From assembly GCA_963977525.1 (NCBI GenBank), contig CAXBPC010000008.1:1-64000 (forward strand): 64,000 nt of DNA, read 5' to 3'. The stretch comes from Ancylomarina sp963977525. Its GTDB lineage: Bacteria; Bacteroidota; Bacteroidia; Bacteroidales; Marinifilaceae. Below, piece by piece: positions 1 to 8,043 of the stretch (position 1 is the first letter of the stretch; every line of letters starts with the position of its first letter). A program made the translations under genes and the position numbers. Under the pieces are notes generated by a model. That model was not told the DNA's origin and ran no database searches. It saw only the letters and a program-made list of their open reading frames with translations.

Positions 1-175
1 GGAAGACTCCCCACATTTTAGGTGAAGCAATTCTGTATTTGGGAAGCATTAAAATTCATCGGCGAGAAGCCTTCCCAAAATTAGGAAGACTCCCCACATT
101 TTAGGTGAAGCAATTCTGTATTTGGGAAGCATTAAAATCCATCGGCGAGAAGCCTTCCCAAAATTAGGAAGACTC
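1..175. repeat. 83-bp tandem repeat, two copies plus a 9-bp stub
   Basis: Positions 1-83 and 84-166 are the same 83-bp unit with one difference seen (T/C near 56/139). A third copy breaks off after nine bases at 175. Each unit holds a perfect 9-bp inverted repeat, TTTGGGAAG with CTTCCCAAA (38-46 with 71-79, and 121-129 with 154-162). The unit can also be cut into four sub-units of about 20, 20, 20 and 23 bases, each beginning with GG and rich in GAAG. The array runs off the left edge, so its true copy number is unknown. It ends 27 bases before the radical SAM gene. Confidence 0.9.
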
Positions 176-201
176 TATTTAAATTTTGATATTTTTGCAA
201 G

Positions 202-1080
202 ATGATAACATACGACGAACCTCTTTTCAGACCTCCAAGTGAAGCATACTCTCTTATCTTACAAGTTAGTTTAGGATGTGCTTGGAATAAATGTGCCTTT
301 TGTGAAATGTACAGTGATAAGCAATTTCGAGTTCGACCCGAAGAAGATGTTTTTGCTGAAATTGATAGTTTAGCTTCGCATTCAGATCAAATTAGAAAAG
401 TCTTTTTAGCTGATGGCAACGCGATGGTTCTATCCTTCGATAAGCTAAGTCGACTATTAGATAAGCTTAATGCTACTTTCCCTAAATTAAACCGAGTTTC
501 TGCCTACGCAATACCTCGCGACATTGAATCTAAAACTAATGAGGAGTTAGAAATTCTAGTTTCAAAGGGTTTAAAGTTACTATATGTTGGTATCGAATCG
601 GGAGATGATGAGTTACTTCAAGTTATTGATAAAGGAGAAGATTTTGAAAGTACTAGTAAGGCTTTAAAGAAGGCTAGAAAGGCTGGAATCAAATTATCAG
701 TTATGATATTGAATGGCTTAGGTGGTCAAAACTATTCAAAGCAACATGCTCTTAACTCAGCTAAAGTGGTGAATAAAATTCAGCCTGAATTTTTATCAAC
801 CTTGGTATTAAGTTACCCATATGGAGAAACGCATTTTAAGCAAAAATTCAAGGGTGAGTTTATTCCTTTGAACACAATTGAATTAATTGCTGAGATGAAA
901 GTTTTTATAGAAACTCTCGAACTTGAAAACACGGTCTTCCGAAGCGACCATGCTTCAAATTATTTAATTCTTAAAGGTAATCTCAATAGAGATAAAGAAG
1001 AACTATTAGGTCGTATTAATGGCGTTTTAGACGACCCTGCCAATGCGAAACTTAGACCAGAATGGATGCGAGGACTCTAA
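202..1080 (+). CDS. Radical SAM protein of unknown substrate
   Basis: 292 residues. A cysteine cluster near the N-terminus (C26, C31, C34, spacing Cx4Cx2C) in the context GCAWNKCAFC would bind the [4Fe-4S] cluster that cleaves S-adenosylmethionine. Later segments fit the Elp3/MiaB-like radical SAM barrel, for example VGIESGDDELLQ and the glycine-rich NGLGG. The first-to-second cysteine spacing is one residue longer than the usual Cx3Cx2C, a variant I recall from COG1032-like proteins with GCxxNxCxFC. No B12-binding or C-terminal auxiliary-cluster domain is visible. The gene stands alone, convergent with cdsA, with a shared terminator between them. The reaction cannot be assigned. Confidence 0.85.
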   Translation: MITYDEPLFRPPSEAYSLILQVSLGCAWNKCAFCEMYSDKQFRVRPEEDVFAEIDSLASHSDQIRKVFLADGNAMVLSFDKLSRLLDKLNATFPKLNRVSAYAIPRDIESKTNEELEILVSKGLKLLYVGIESGDDELLQVIDKGEDFESTSKALKKARKAGIKLSVMILNGLGGQNYSKQHALNSAKVVNKIQPEFLSTLVLSYPYGETHFKQKFKGEFIPLNTIELIAEMKVFIETLELENTVFRSDHASNYLILKGNLNRDKEELLGRINGVLDDPANAKLRPEWMRGL

Positions 1081-1098
1081 GCGAAATAAACCCACAAA

Positions 1099-1133
1099 AA
1101 AAGCGATTAACTCTTAAGTTAATCGCTTTTTTT
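1099..1133. terminator. Bidirectional terminator between the radical SAM gene and cdsA
   Basis: A 13-bp perfect stem (1099-1111 with 1118-1130) and a 6-base loop, with a run of A on the left and T on the right. It can therefore end transcription from either strand, which suits two convergent genes. Confidence 0.88.
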
Positions 1134-1153
1134 ATATCTGAATGAATCCAGTT

Positions 1154-1978
1154 TTACTTACTGAACTCCTTTACAATTTCTAAGAATACAAAGACAACAG
1201 GTGCTACAATCAAAATTGCATCAAAACGATCTAGTATTCCTCCGTGTCCTGGTAAAATCGAACCTGAATCTTTCACATTAATGCTTCGTTTGAATAGAGA
1301 TTCAACAAGATCGCCTAAACCACCAACTACGGCAACAATTAATCCAATTGAAAGCCATAAAGTCAAACTTAATTCTTGACTAAAATATGAACATCCCCAA
1401 GCAGCAAATAGGGTTGCAACACCTCCACCAATACTTCCTTCCCAAGATTTTTTAGGAGAGATGCGTTCGAATAATCTGTGTTTACCAAAGTTAACGCCTA
1501 CCAAATACGCGGCAGTATCATTCACCCAAATCAGAAGAAAAATTCCCATTACAATGTCAGATCTGAATTGCTCAACTCCATTTTGAAATACCAAATAGAT
1601 CAGTAAAGCAAAAGGCAAAGCCACATATATAATCCCCAATATAGTATATGCAATATTGGCAAATGGATTTTCCTTTTTGCGATATAACTCGATAATGAAT
1701 GTTAAGAAAACAAGAAGTAATAATAGTTGGAACAGGAGAGTTTTGCCACAATAGTTATGCGATGCTACAGCTACAAATAATAGAACAACACCAATCAAGC
1801 CAGTTACAACCTGAGGTGAAGCATTTGCTTTTTTTATTAAGCCATAAAATTCATAGTTCGCTAAAAGAGCTATTCCCAAAAAGGTAGCAATAAAGCCTAT
1901 TGGGTGCAGATTAATCCCCGCTAGTAATACAATAACAAATAATACTGCTGTAAGTGCTCTCTTAATAAAATCCCCCAC
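1154..1978 (-). CDS. cdsA: Phosphatidate cytidylyltransferase (CDP-diglyceride synthase)
   Basis: 274 residues, a polytopic inner-membrane protein with about eight hydrophobic segments. It would make CDP-diacylglycerol from CTP and phosphatidic acid, the precursor that pssA in this window would use. The C-terminal CTP-transferase signature is clear: SPKKSWEG, then GDLVESLFKRS, then LPGHGGILDRFDA. The start is GTG at 1976-1978; no in-frame ATG lies close upstream. It sits downstream of ftsH on the same strand but behind a strong hairpin at 2036-2069, so it probably has its own promoter as well as any read-through. Confidence 0.95.
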   Translation of the reverse strand: MGDFIKRALTAVLFVIVLLAGINLHPIGFIATFLGIALLANYEFYGLIKKANASPQVVTGLIGVVLLFVAVASHNYCGKTLLFQLLLLLVFLTFIIELYRKKENPFANIAYTILGIIYVALPFALLIYLVFQNGVEQFRSDIVMGIFLLIWVNDTAAYLVGVNFGKHRLFERISPKKSWEGSIGGGVATLFAAWGCSYFSQELSLTLWLSIGLIVAVVGGLGDLVESLFKRSINVKDSGSILPGHGGILDRFDAILIVAPVVFVFLEIVKEFSK

Positions 1979-2030
1979 TATGAATCCAAATTAGTATAAC
2001 TCAAAAAAATCAAGCCGTTAAATTAAACAA

Positions 2031-2069
2031 AAAATAGCTAAGTTGTCAACTTTCATTGACAACTTAGCT
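2031..2069 (-). terminator. Rho-independent terminator after ftsH
   Basis: A perfect 14-bp inverted repeat (2036-2049 with 2056-2069) with a 6-base loop. Read on the minus strand it is followed by a T-rich tract (2031-2035 and beyond). It lies 24 bases past the ftsH stop and separates ftsH from cdsA. Confidence 0.88.
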
Positions 2070-2093
2070 TTAATAAATATCTGATATCAAGAA

Positions 2094-4139
2094 TTAAACA
2101 GCTTTCGAGTTGTTCTCTTCTTCTGATGTTTCGTCCTTAACGGGTGCTTCTGTTGGAAGTATTTTAGCGTCCTCAATTTCTTCAGTACCAAAATTTCTCT
2201 TTCCAAATATAGCTTCCAAATCTTCGCTAAAGATCACTTCGCGCTCCAATAATAATTCGCTCACTTTCTTATGACCTTCCATATTATTCTTAAGAACTTG
2301 CTTTGCTCTTTCGTATGAAGTCGAAATCAATACTTTAACTTCCTCATCGATAAGCTCAGCCGTTTTCTCACTGTATGGTTTAGAAAAACCATAATCTGAT
2401 TGTCCTGATGAATCGTAATAACTTACATTTCCAACTTTCTCACTCATCCCGAAAATAGACACCATAGCCATTGCCTGCTTAGTTACTTTCTCTAGGTCAT
2501 TTTGAGCTCCAGTAGAAATCTTGCCAAAAGATAATTCCTCTGCAGCACGACCACCAAGAGCAGAACACATTTCATCAAGCAATTGTTCTTTAGTCGTAAT
2601 ACTTCTCTCCTCTGGTAAGTACCAAGCAGCACCAAGAGCTTTTCCTCGAGGTACAATAGTAACTTTCACCAATGGATGAGCATACTCTAACAACCAAGAT
2701 ATTGTTGCGTGACCAGCCTCGTGATAAGCAATCGTCTTCTTCTCATTTACTGAGATAATCTTATTTTTCTTTTCCAAACCTCCAATGATACGGTCTACTG
2801 CATCAAGGAAATCTTGTTTCTGAATAACCTTTTTCTTTTTACGCGCAGCGATCAAAGCAGATTCGTTACAAACATTAGCAATATCAGCTCCAGAGAAACC
2901 TGGTGTTTGCTTAGCTAAGAACTTGCTCTTTACAGAATCATCAAGTTTTAATGGACGAAGGTGAACATTGAAAATTTCTTCACGCTCATTTAAGTCTGGT
3001 AACTCAACATGAATCTGACGGTCGAAACGACCAGCACGCATCAACGCTCTATCTAGAATATCAGCACGGTTGGTTGCTGCAAGTATAATAACGCCCGAGT
3101 TCGTATCGAAACCATCCATCTCAGTCAATAACTGATTTAATGTATTCTCACGCTCGTCGTTGGCACCCATATTAGGGTTCTTACCTCTAGCACGACCAAT
3201 AGCATCAATCTCATCAATGAAAATGATACATGGAGATTTTTCTTTGGCTTGCTTAAATAAGTCACGAACACGACTCGCACCAACACCAACAAACATTTCA
3301 ACAAAATCAGAACCTGACATACTGAAGAAAGGTACGTGAGCTTCACCAGCTACAGCTTTTGCTAAAAGAGTTTTACCTGTTCCTGGAGGGCCTACAAGGA
3401 GAGCTCCTTTTGGGATTTTCCCACCCAATTGGGTATATTTTTCAGGATATTTAAGGAATTCTACGATTTCTTCAACCTCCTGTTTAGCCTCAGCCAAACC
3501 TGCAACATCCTTAAAGTTTGTTTTAATATCAGATTCCTTATCGAAAACCTTCGCTTTTGATTTACCAACGTTGAAAATATTTCCGCCGCCAGCTCCACCG
3601 CCAGCACCTTTGCTCATTCTCTTGAACACAAAGAACCAAATTGCAAGAATAATTAGAATAGGGAAAATAAAACCAATAATATCACCGAAGTAATCCTTAT
3701 GATCAACATATTTTACCGCTACACGATCTACCTCAGGCAAAGCTTCCTGAGCCTTCTCTAGGTTCTTCTCAAAGTTCTCAATTGAACCAATTGTGAAGAA
3801 ATAGTGAGGTCCTGCCTTAGATGGAGAATCGAATGAATTCGTAAATAGATCAGGATATTTATCCAGATTAGCATCCTTGATGTAAACATTTACATTACCA
3901 AGATTACGTACGATCTCAATTTTCTCAACATCATGGTTACGCAACATTTCAACTTTCACCTTGTGCCAGCTTGTCTCTTTAGGATTTTGCTGGTATGTAA
4001 AATATTGAATGGCTAAAAATGATAAGGCTATAATTCCATAAATCCAATAAGCATTGAATTTTGGGACTTTCATCATATTATTAGGCCCTTTTCCTTTCTT
4101 ATCGTTAGGAGGTGTGTTAGGCATTTTCTTTTCTGTCAT
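2094..4139 (-). CDS. ftsH: ATP-dependent zinc metalloprotease FtsH
   Basis: 681 residues. Two N-terminal membrane segments (about 30-47 and 151-172) flank a periplasmic domain. The AAA+ module has Walker A GPPGTGKT (250-257), Walker B IIFIDEID (305-312) and the SRH region with AGRFDR. The M41 protease domain has the zinc motif HEAGH (473-477). It degrades membrane and regulatory proteins at the inner membrane. A glycine-rich linker (about 178-187) follows the second membrane helix. It is 31 bases downstream of rsfS and probably cotranscribed with it. Confidence 0.97.
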   Translation of the reverse strand: MTEKKMPNTPPNDKKGKGPNNMMKVPKFNAYWIYGIIALSFLAIQYFTYQQNPKETSWHKVKVEMLRNHDVEKIEIVRNLGNVNVYIKDANLDKYPDLFTNSFDSPSKAGPHYFFTIGSIENFEKNLEKAQEALPEVDRVAVKYVDHKDYFGDIIGFIFPILIILAIWFFVFKRMSKGAGGGAGGGNIFNVGKSKAKVFDKESDIKTNFKDVAGLAEAKQEVEEIVEFLKYPEKYTQLGGKIPKGALLVGPPGTGKTLLAKAVAGEAHVPFFSMSGSDFVEMFVGVGASRVRDLFKQAKEKSPCIIFIDEIDAIGRARGKNPNMGANDERENTLNQLLTEMDGFDTNSGVIILAATNRADILDRALMRAGRFDRQIHVELPDLNEREEIFNVHLRPLKLDDSVKSKFLAKQTPGFSGADIANVCNESALIAARKKKKVIQKQDFLDAVDRIIGGLEKKNKIISVNEKKTIAYHEAGHATISWLLEYAHPLVKVTIVPRGKALGAAWYLPEERSITTKEQLLDEMCSALGGRAAEELSFGKISTGAQNDLEKVTKQAMAMVSIFGMSEKVGNVSYYDSSGQSDYGFSKPYSEKTAELIDEEVKVLISTSYERAKQVLKNNMEGHKKVSELLLEREVIFSEDLEAIFGKRNFGTEEIEDAKILPTEAPVKDETSEEENNSKAV

Positions 4140-4170
4140 TATATGGATTGTATAATTCTATTTGTACTAA

Positions 4171-4545
4171 TTAAAGAGCATCTGGAATACGGGTGATTTT
4201 AGCATCTGCCCATAGTTGTTCCAATTGATAAAAATCACGATATTCTTTTTGAAAAATGTGAACGACTACATTCGCGTAATCTAAAAGTATCCATTGCGCA
4301 TTCTGATGGCCTTCCTTATGCCACGCCTTTTCGTTTAACTTTTCTAATGTTTCATCTTGAACATTATCGGCAAGTGCAGATGCATGCGTACTTGAAGTTC
4401 CATTACAAATAACGAAATACTTACATACAGCACCACTTACTTCTTTTAAATCAACACTTACAATATCTACAGCTTTTAAATTTTTCAAAGCTTCAATAAT
4501 TGTATCAACTAATTTTTCAGGTAAATGTTCTAATTTTCTAGTCAT
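4171..4545 (-). CDS. rsfS: Ribosome silencing factor RsfS
   Basis: 124 residues, the normal size for the RsfS/Iojap (DUF143) family. These proteins bind ribosomal protein L14 and block joining of the subunits during starvation. Typical segments are visible: DIVSVDLKEVSGAVCKYFVICNG near residues 27-50 and the conserved tryptophan stretch WILLDYANVVVHIF at about 84-98. It is the first gene of the rsfS-ftsH run and is divergent from birA. A TATCTTTG -7 motif lies 19 bases before the start codon. Confidence 0.93.
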   Translation of the reverse strand: MTRKLEHLPEKLVDTIIEALKNLKAVDIVSVDLKEVSGAVCKYFVICNGTSSTHASALADNVQDETLEKLNEKAWHKEGHQNAQWILLDYANVVVHIFQKEYRDFYQLEQLWADAKITRIPDAL

Positions 4546-4563
4546 ATATTCATTTTAATCTTA

Positions 4564-4571
4564 CAAAGATA
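4564..4571 (-). promoter_or_regulatory. Predicted -7 promoter element of rsfS-ftsH
   Basis: CAAAGATA on the plus strand reads TATCTTTG on the minus strand, an exact match to the Bacteroidota -7 consensus TAnnTTTG, and gives a very short leader before rsfS. No good -33 TTTG was found at standard spacing. Confidence 0.6.
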
Positions 4572-4667
4572 ATTTTTTTTTAAGTCTATAATAATAAACC
4601 AATCTTTAGATTTAAGTCAAATGAATAAAAAAGGAGTTTCAAGTCTTAGAAATTGAAATCTTACCCT

Positions 4668-4675
4668 TAATTTTG
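4668..4675 (+). promoter_or_regulatory. Predicted -7 promoter element of birA
   Basis: TAATTTTG fits TAnnTTTG and lies 26 bases before the birA ATG. The -33 region is not a clear match. Confidence 0.55.
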
Positions 4676-4701
4676 TCATCATATCTAATTTAAATCAGAT
4701 T

Positions 4702-5451
4702 ATGCCAAATTTATTTCTTCCCGATCGAATTATTCGAGTCAACCAACTTGATTCGACCAATTCATATGCACTGCAGCTACTTAAAAACACCAATCCGTCA
4801 GGTGGCACTGTCGTTATGGCATTAAATCAGACAGAAGGCCGCGGACAGCAAACAAATGCTTGGGAAAGTGAAAGTGGCAAAAACCTTACCATTAGTCTAA
4901 TACTTCGTCCAGATTTCATCTTAGCTCAAGATCAATTTCAGATTTCGATGCTTATTTCTCTTGGTGTTTCTGATTATCTGAAAACTTATACAGAGAATGT
5001 TAGCATAAAATGGCCTAATGATATATATGTTGGTGATAAAAAGATTGCGGGTATTCTGATAGAACAGTCCATAATGGGAGCTCACCTGTCACATTCTGTA
5101 TGTGGTATTGGTGTAAACGTTAATCAGGGGGAGTTTACTTCAAATGCTCCTAACCCAGTATCGCTTAATATGCTGACTGAAAAAGATTACCAGCTAGAAC
5201 ACGAATTGGTAAAATTATTGGCTGCTTTTGAAAAGCGATATTTCCAAACTATGAATGAGGGAGGAAAAAAATTGGAGGCTGATTATTTAAAATCCATGTA
5301 TTGGATGAATGAAGAACACACTTTCGAAGATGAAGATGGTGAGTTTACAGGCAAAATAGTTGGTATATCTGAATTTGGACAACTACAAGTCGAGGATGAA
5401 GATAAGGACATTAGAACCTTCAACTTTAAAGAGATTTCTTTCTTGAGATAA
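4702..5451 (+). CDS. birA: Biotin--[acetyl-CoA-carboxylase] ligase
   Basis: 249 residues. It activates biotin to biotinyl-AMP and attaches it to the carboxyl-carrier lysine of biotin enzymes. Catalytic-domain motifs are present: GRGQQTNAW (about 48-56), KWPNDIYVGDKKIAGIL (about 104-120) and GIGVNVNQ. There is no N-terminal helix-turn-helix, so this is a class I ligase that does not act as the biotin repressor. A short C-terminal domain follows (DEDGEFTGKIVGIS). Divergent from rsfS. Confidence 0.94.
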   Translation: MPNLFLPDRIIRVNQLDSTNSYALQLLKNTNPSGGTVVMALNQTEGRGQQTNAWESESGKNLTISLILRPDFILAQDQFQISMLISLGVSDYLKTYTENVSIKWPNDIYVGDKKIAGILIEQSIMGAHLSHSVCGIGVNVNQGEFTSNAPNPVSLNMLTEKDYQLEHELVKLLAAFEKRYFQTMNEGGKKLEADYLKSMYWMNEEHTFEDEDGEFTGKIVGISEFGQLQVEDEDKDIRTFNFKEISFLR

Positions 5452-5512
5452 AAACCACATCAATATAAAACAAAAATGAGGGTGTCCATAAATATGGAAG
5501 TCCAACTTTGAA

Positions 5513-5582
5513 CGTCATCCTGAATTTATTTCAGGATCTCATAATCTATGCGTAAAGATTCTGAAACAAGTTCAGAATGACG
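5513..5582. repeat. Long imperfect inverted repeat, possible mobile palindromic element or terminator
   Basis: Positions 5513-5539 and 5556-5582 are 27-base arms that pair with only four mismatches, all of the transition type (two become G-U pairs in a plus-strand RNA). The arms begin CGTCAT and end GATCT/AGATT around a 16-base loop. I recall similar CGTCATTCTGAA... palindromes between genes in many Bacteroidota genomes. It lies between the convergent birA and the SRPBCC gene and could serve as their shared terminator. Confidence 0.8.
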
Positions 5583-5634
5583 GATACATATATTTATGAA
5601 TACTCTCATTTTTACATCAAGATTATCATCAGAT

Positions 5635-6132
5635 TTACTCGATATTCTCTAGGTTCTGGTAAGGTATCTGAGTCATCCCTTCTGCTAGTTGGTCGATACC
5701 TTTTTCAAGTTTCTTTTTCAGCATCATCTTCATCATTGCATTCAATTCTGCATGCACAGTCAAACGAATTTTAGTTTCGTTTGCACCTTCTTCAATCAAC
5801 TGAATCCAAAAATAAAATTCGAAAGGACTACGACCGTATCCTGTCAACTTTAGTGATTTATTTTCTTCCTTTTCAACAAACTGCAAACCAGCTTCACCAA
5901 AACCTTTTATTACAAAAGAACAATTGTCTTCAGTAGCTTCCCAATGCTCAATTTGATCCTTGAAGTTCATCTTCTTATTAGTTTGCTCCTCTATCTTAGC
6001 TTGTACTTCAGGATTCTCTGAAGCCAACTCAAATACTTTAGCAATTTTTCTAAAATCAGATAAAAAGGAATAAATATTATTCACATTGCTAGGAATAATC
6101 TTGATATCGCTTACAATCTTCGTTGTTGACAT
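5635..6132 (-). CDS. SRPBCC-fold protein (START/polyketide-cyclase-like)
   Basis: 165 residues, no signal peptide or membrane segment. The alternating strand pattern and the C-terminal helix (about 130-155, lysine- and methionine-rich) fit the helix-grip SRPBCC fold, which holds a hydrophobic ligand in a cavity. The N-terminal segment KIVSDIKIIPSNVNNIYSFLSDF is typical. No catalytic residues can be named. It follows pyrE on the same strand with 88 bases between; a hairpin in that gap may reduce read-through. The ligand is unknown. Confidence 0.75.
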   Translation of the reverse strand: MSTTKIVSDIKIIPSNVNNIYSFLSDFRKIAKVFELASENPEVQAKIEEQTNKKMNFKDQIEHWEATEDNCSFVIKGFGEAGLQFVEKEENKSLKLTGYGRSPFEFYFWIQLIEEGANETKIRLTVHAELNAMMKMMLKKKLEKGIDQLAEGMTQIPYQNLENIE

Positions 6133-6153
6133 ATACTTTCTCTTTTAGAATAC

Positions 6154-6188
6154 AAAAGAGGGTGCCCAATAACAAGACACTCTCTTTT
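6154..6188 (-). terminator. Hairpin between pyrE and the SRPBCC gene
   Basis: An 11-bp stem with one mismatch (6154-6164 with 6178-6188) around a 13-base loop. Its distal minus-strand arm ends in CTCTTTT, so it may act as a partial terminator after pyrE. Confidence 0.55.
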
Positions 6189-6220
6189 GATATATTTTAA
6201 TTGGCTATTTCTAGCTTTTA

Positions 6221-6853
6221 TTACTTTCTCCAGTTTGCTGGATCTTTGCGCCATTCTTTCAACTGAGCTACATCTTCTGCTTTAACATAGCCAGTTTCCT
6301 GTGCACAGTCAATCATTGTATTGTAATCGCTCAAAGTTTCTAACTCACATTTTGCATTTGTAAAGTTATCTTCAGCTGTTTGAAATCCGTAAGTAAAGAT
6401 TGCGAACATACCCATAACCTTACAATCTGCTTCACGTAGAGCCTGTACAGCTTTCAAACTTGATCCACCTGTTGAAATCAAATCTTCAATAACAACAACT
6501 TTCTGTCCAGCTTTTAAATCACCTTCAATCATGTTAGTCATTCCATGGGCCTTAGCCGAAGAGCGAATATAAACCATTGGTAAGTTCAATTCGTCAGCAA
6601 CCAATGCACCTAGAGCAATAGCTCCAGTTGCCACACCTGCAATAACTTCAACATCTGGATATTTAGCTAAAACAGCCTTTGCAAAAGCTTTTTTAATATC
6701 CGTTCTAACTTCTGGGTACGATAAAGTTTTACGGTTATCACAGTAAATTGGCGACTTCCATCCTGAAGCCCAAGTGAATGGGTTTGTAGGTTCTAGCTTA
6801 ATTGCTTTTATTTGCAAAAGGTATTCAGCGATTTGTTTTGCAGTACTTTGCAT
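6221..6853 (-). CDS. pyrE: Orotate phosphoribosyltransferase
   Basis: 210 residues, typical length. It joins orotate to PRPP to give orotidine monophosphate in pyrimidine synthesis. The PRPP-binding loop VVVIEDLISTGGSS (about 118-131) is intact. The N-terminal WKSPIYCDNRK segment and the YIRSSAKAHGM loop are as expected. Divergent from the Nudix gene and probably followed by the SRPBCC gene in one transcript. Confidence 0.96.
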   Translation of the reverse strand: MQSTAKQIAEYLLQIKAIKLEPTNPFTWASGWKSPIYCDNRKTLSYPEVRTDIKKAFAKAVLAKYPDVEVIAGVATGAIALGALVADELNLPMVYIRSSAKAHGMTNMIEGDLKAGQKVVVIEDLISTGGSSLKAVQALREADCKVMGMFAIFTYGFQTAEDNFTNAKCELETLSDYNTMIDCAQETGYVKAEDVAQLKEWRKDPANWRK

Positions 6854-6980
6854 AGGACTATTGGATTTAATGGTTCAATAAATATGAGTCGATTAAACAA
6901 AACGAGCGTAACACATAAGCTTATACCACAGTAGAACAAACTTTTACACTACAAATTTCTTAATCTGAAATCATCCGCAA

Positions 6981-7583
6981 ATGTATAAAGTATTTTTTAA
7001 AGATCGTGCAATTTTCTTAGGCGATAAAGCTGAAAGTATGGATTTTCGATGCAGGGTTTATCTGTGGACCGAAGGAGATAATTTAGAAGCCATAGTTTCT
7101 GATTTTGATCAAGATGAAAATAAAGACGCTTTGTTTTTTGCCGCTGAAGATGTGGAAGCTCTTTTTTTAGAATTCAAATGCCAATTCAAATTTATAGAAG
7201 CAGCTGGAGGATTGGTTTTTAATCAGAAAAATGAGATACTAGCCATTCATAGATTAGGCAAGTGGGATTTACCCAAAGGAAAAGTTGAAGATGGTGAAAC
7301 AATCAACGAGGCTGCCATACGCGAAGTTGAAGAAGAATGTGGTGTCACAAATTTACAGCTAGGTCAGGAACTTGAGTCAACTTATCATACCTATTGGATG
7401 AATAATAAATGGGTACTTAAACGTAGTTATTGGTTTAAAATGGACTATTCGGGTAACGAACAACTCGTTCCTCAAACCGAAGAATACATTGAAAAAGTTT
7501 GTTGGATCCCAAGCAATCAGCTTGACGAATTTAAGGCAAACACCTATGCTTCAATACTCGAAGTGATTAAAACAATAAGCTGA
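6981..7583 (+). CDS. Nudix hydrolase
   Basis: 200 residues. The Nudix box Gx5Ex7REUxEExGU is complete at residues 100-122 (from GKVEDGE to REVEEECGV). The enzyme would hydrolyse a nucleoside diphosphate linked to another group. The first 70 residues form a separate N-terminal region without a recognised motif. FIEAAGGLVFNQKNEILAI marks the start of the fold. Divergent from pyrE. The substrate cannot be read from the sequence. Confidence 0.9.
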   Translation: MYKVFFKDRAIFLGDKAESMDFRCRVYLWTEGDNLEAIVSDFDQDENKDALFFAAEDVEALFLEFKCQFKFIEAAGGLVFNQKNEILAIHRLGKWDLPKGKVEDGETINEAAIREVEEECGVTNLQLGQELESTYHTYWMNNKWVLKRSYWFKMDYSGNEQLVPQTEEYIEKVCWIPSNQLDEFKANTYASILEVIKTIS

Positions 7584-8043
7584 TATAAGTTCATTAAATC
7601 ATTGTTTAGTCGTAAAAAAATCACGCCGTGATTAATTGAAATTTCTTGACTATTAATCAGAATATCCCACACAAACTATATCATCTCACCTACATTGCAT
7701 ATTATCTCACTAAATGATGTGTAAATATTCATTGACAGACCCATCTGTCTCAAGTTAAAACTAGTCTGTCTTAACTAAACTTTATAATATCTCTAAGATA
7801 ATATAAGTTTGCAGGTAAGCAGAAGTACTTGTTGTACGAGAAAATACATCTATTTATAGATAAGAAACAGAATGTTAGTGAGAAGAAGTCCTTTGTTTAT
7901 GAGATAGGTATAGAGAAACGTGAGAAATATACTTAGGCAATATGAAAAAAGTCTCAAATTAGTATCAATAGATACCAAAAGAGACTCTTAAGCCCTATAA
8001 TAAACCCTATGAATATCTAAACACTCTAGAGTGGTGTTTCAAT
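7584..8043. other. 460-bp intergenic region
   Basis: No convincing gene. It holds the terminator of the minus-strand gene at 8044-9453 (7945-7986). It also holds an isolated plus-strand match to the -7 consensus, TAAGTTTG at 7804-7811, with no coding sequence downstream of it. CTGTCT occurs twice (near 7746 and 7769). Confidence 0.6.
7945..7986 (-). terminator. Terminator of the thioredoxin-fold gene
   Basis: Outer arms AGTCTC and GAGACT (7950-7955 with 7981-7986) and an inner GTATC/GATAC pair form a two-part stem. Read on the minus strand it is followed by six T residues. Confidence 0.75.

Noticed and set aside
190..197. TATTTTTG as a promoter for the radical SAM gene
   Set aside because: It ends only four bases before the ATG, so transcription would start inside the gene.
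3137..3346. Short open frame inside ftsH
   Set aside because: A shifted-frame shadow of the AAA+ domain on the same strand, with no independent support.
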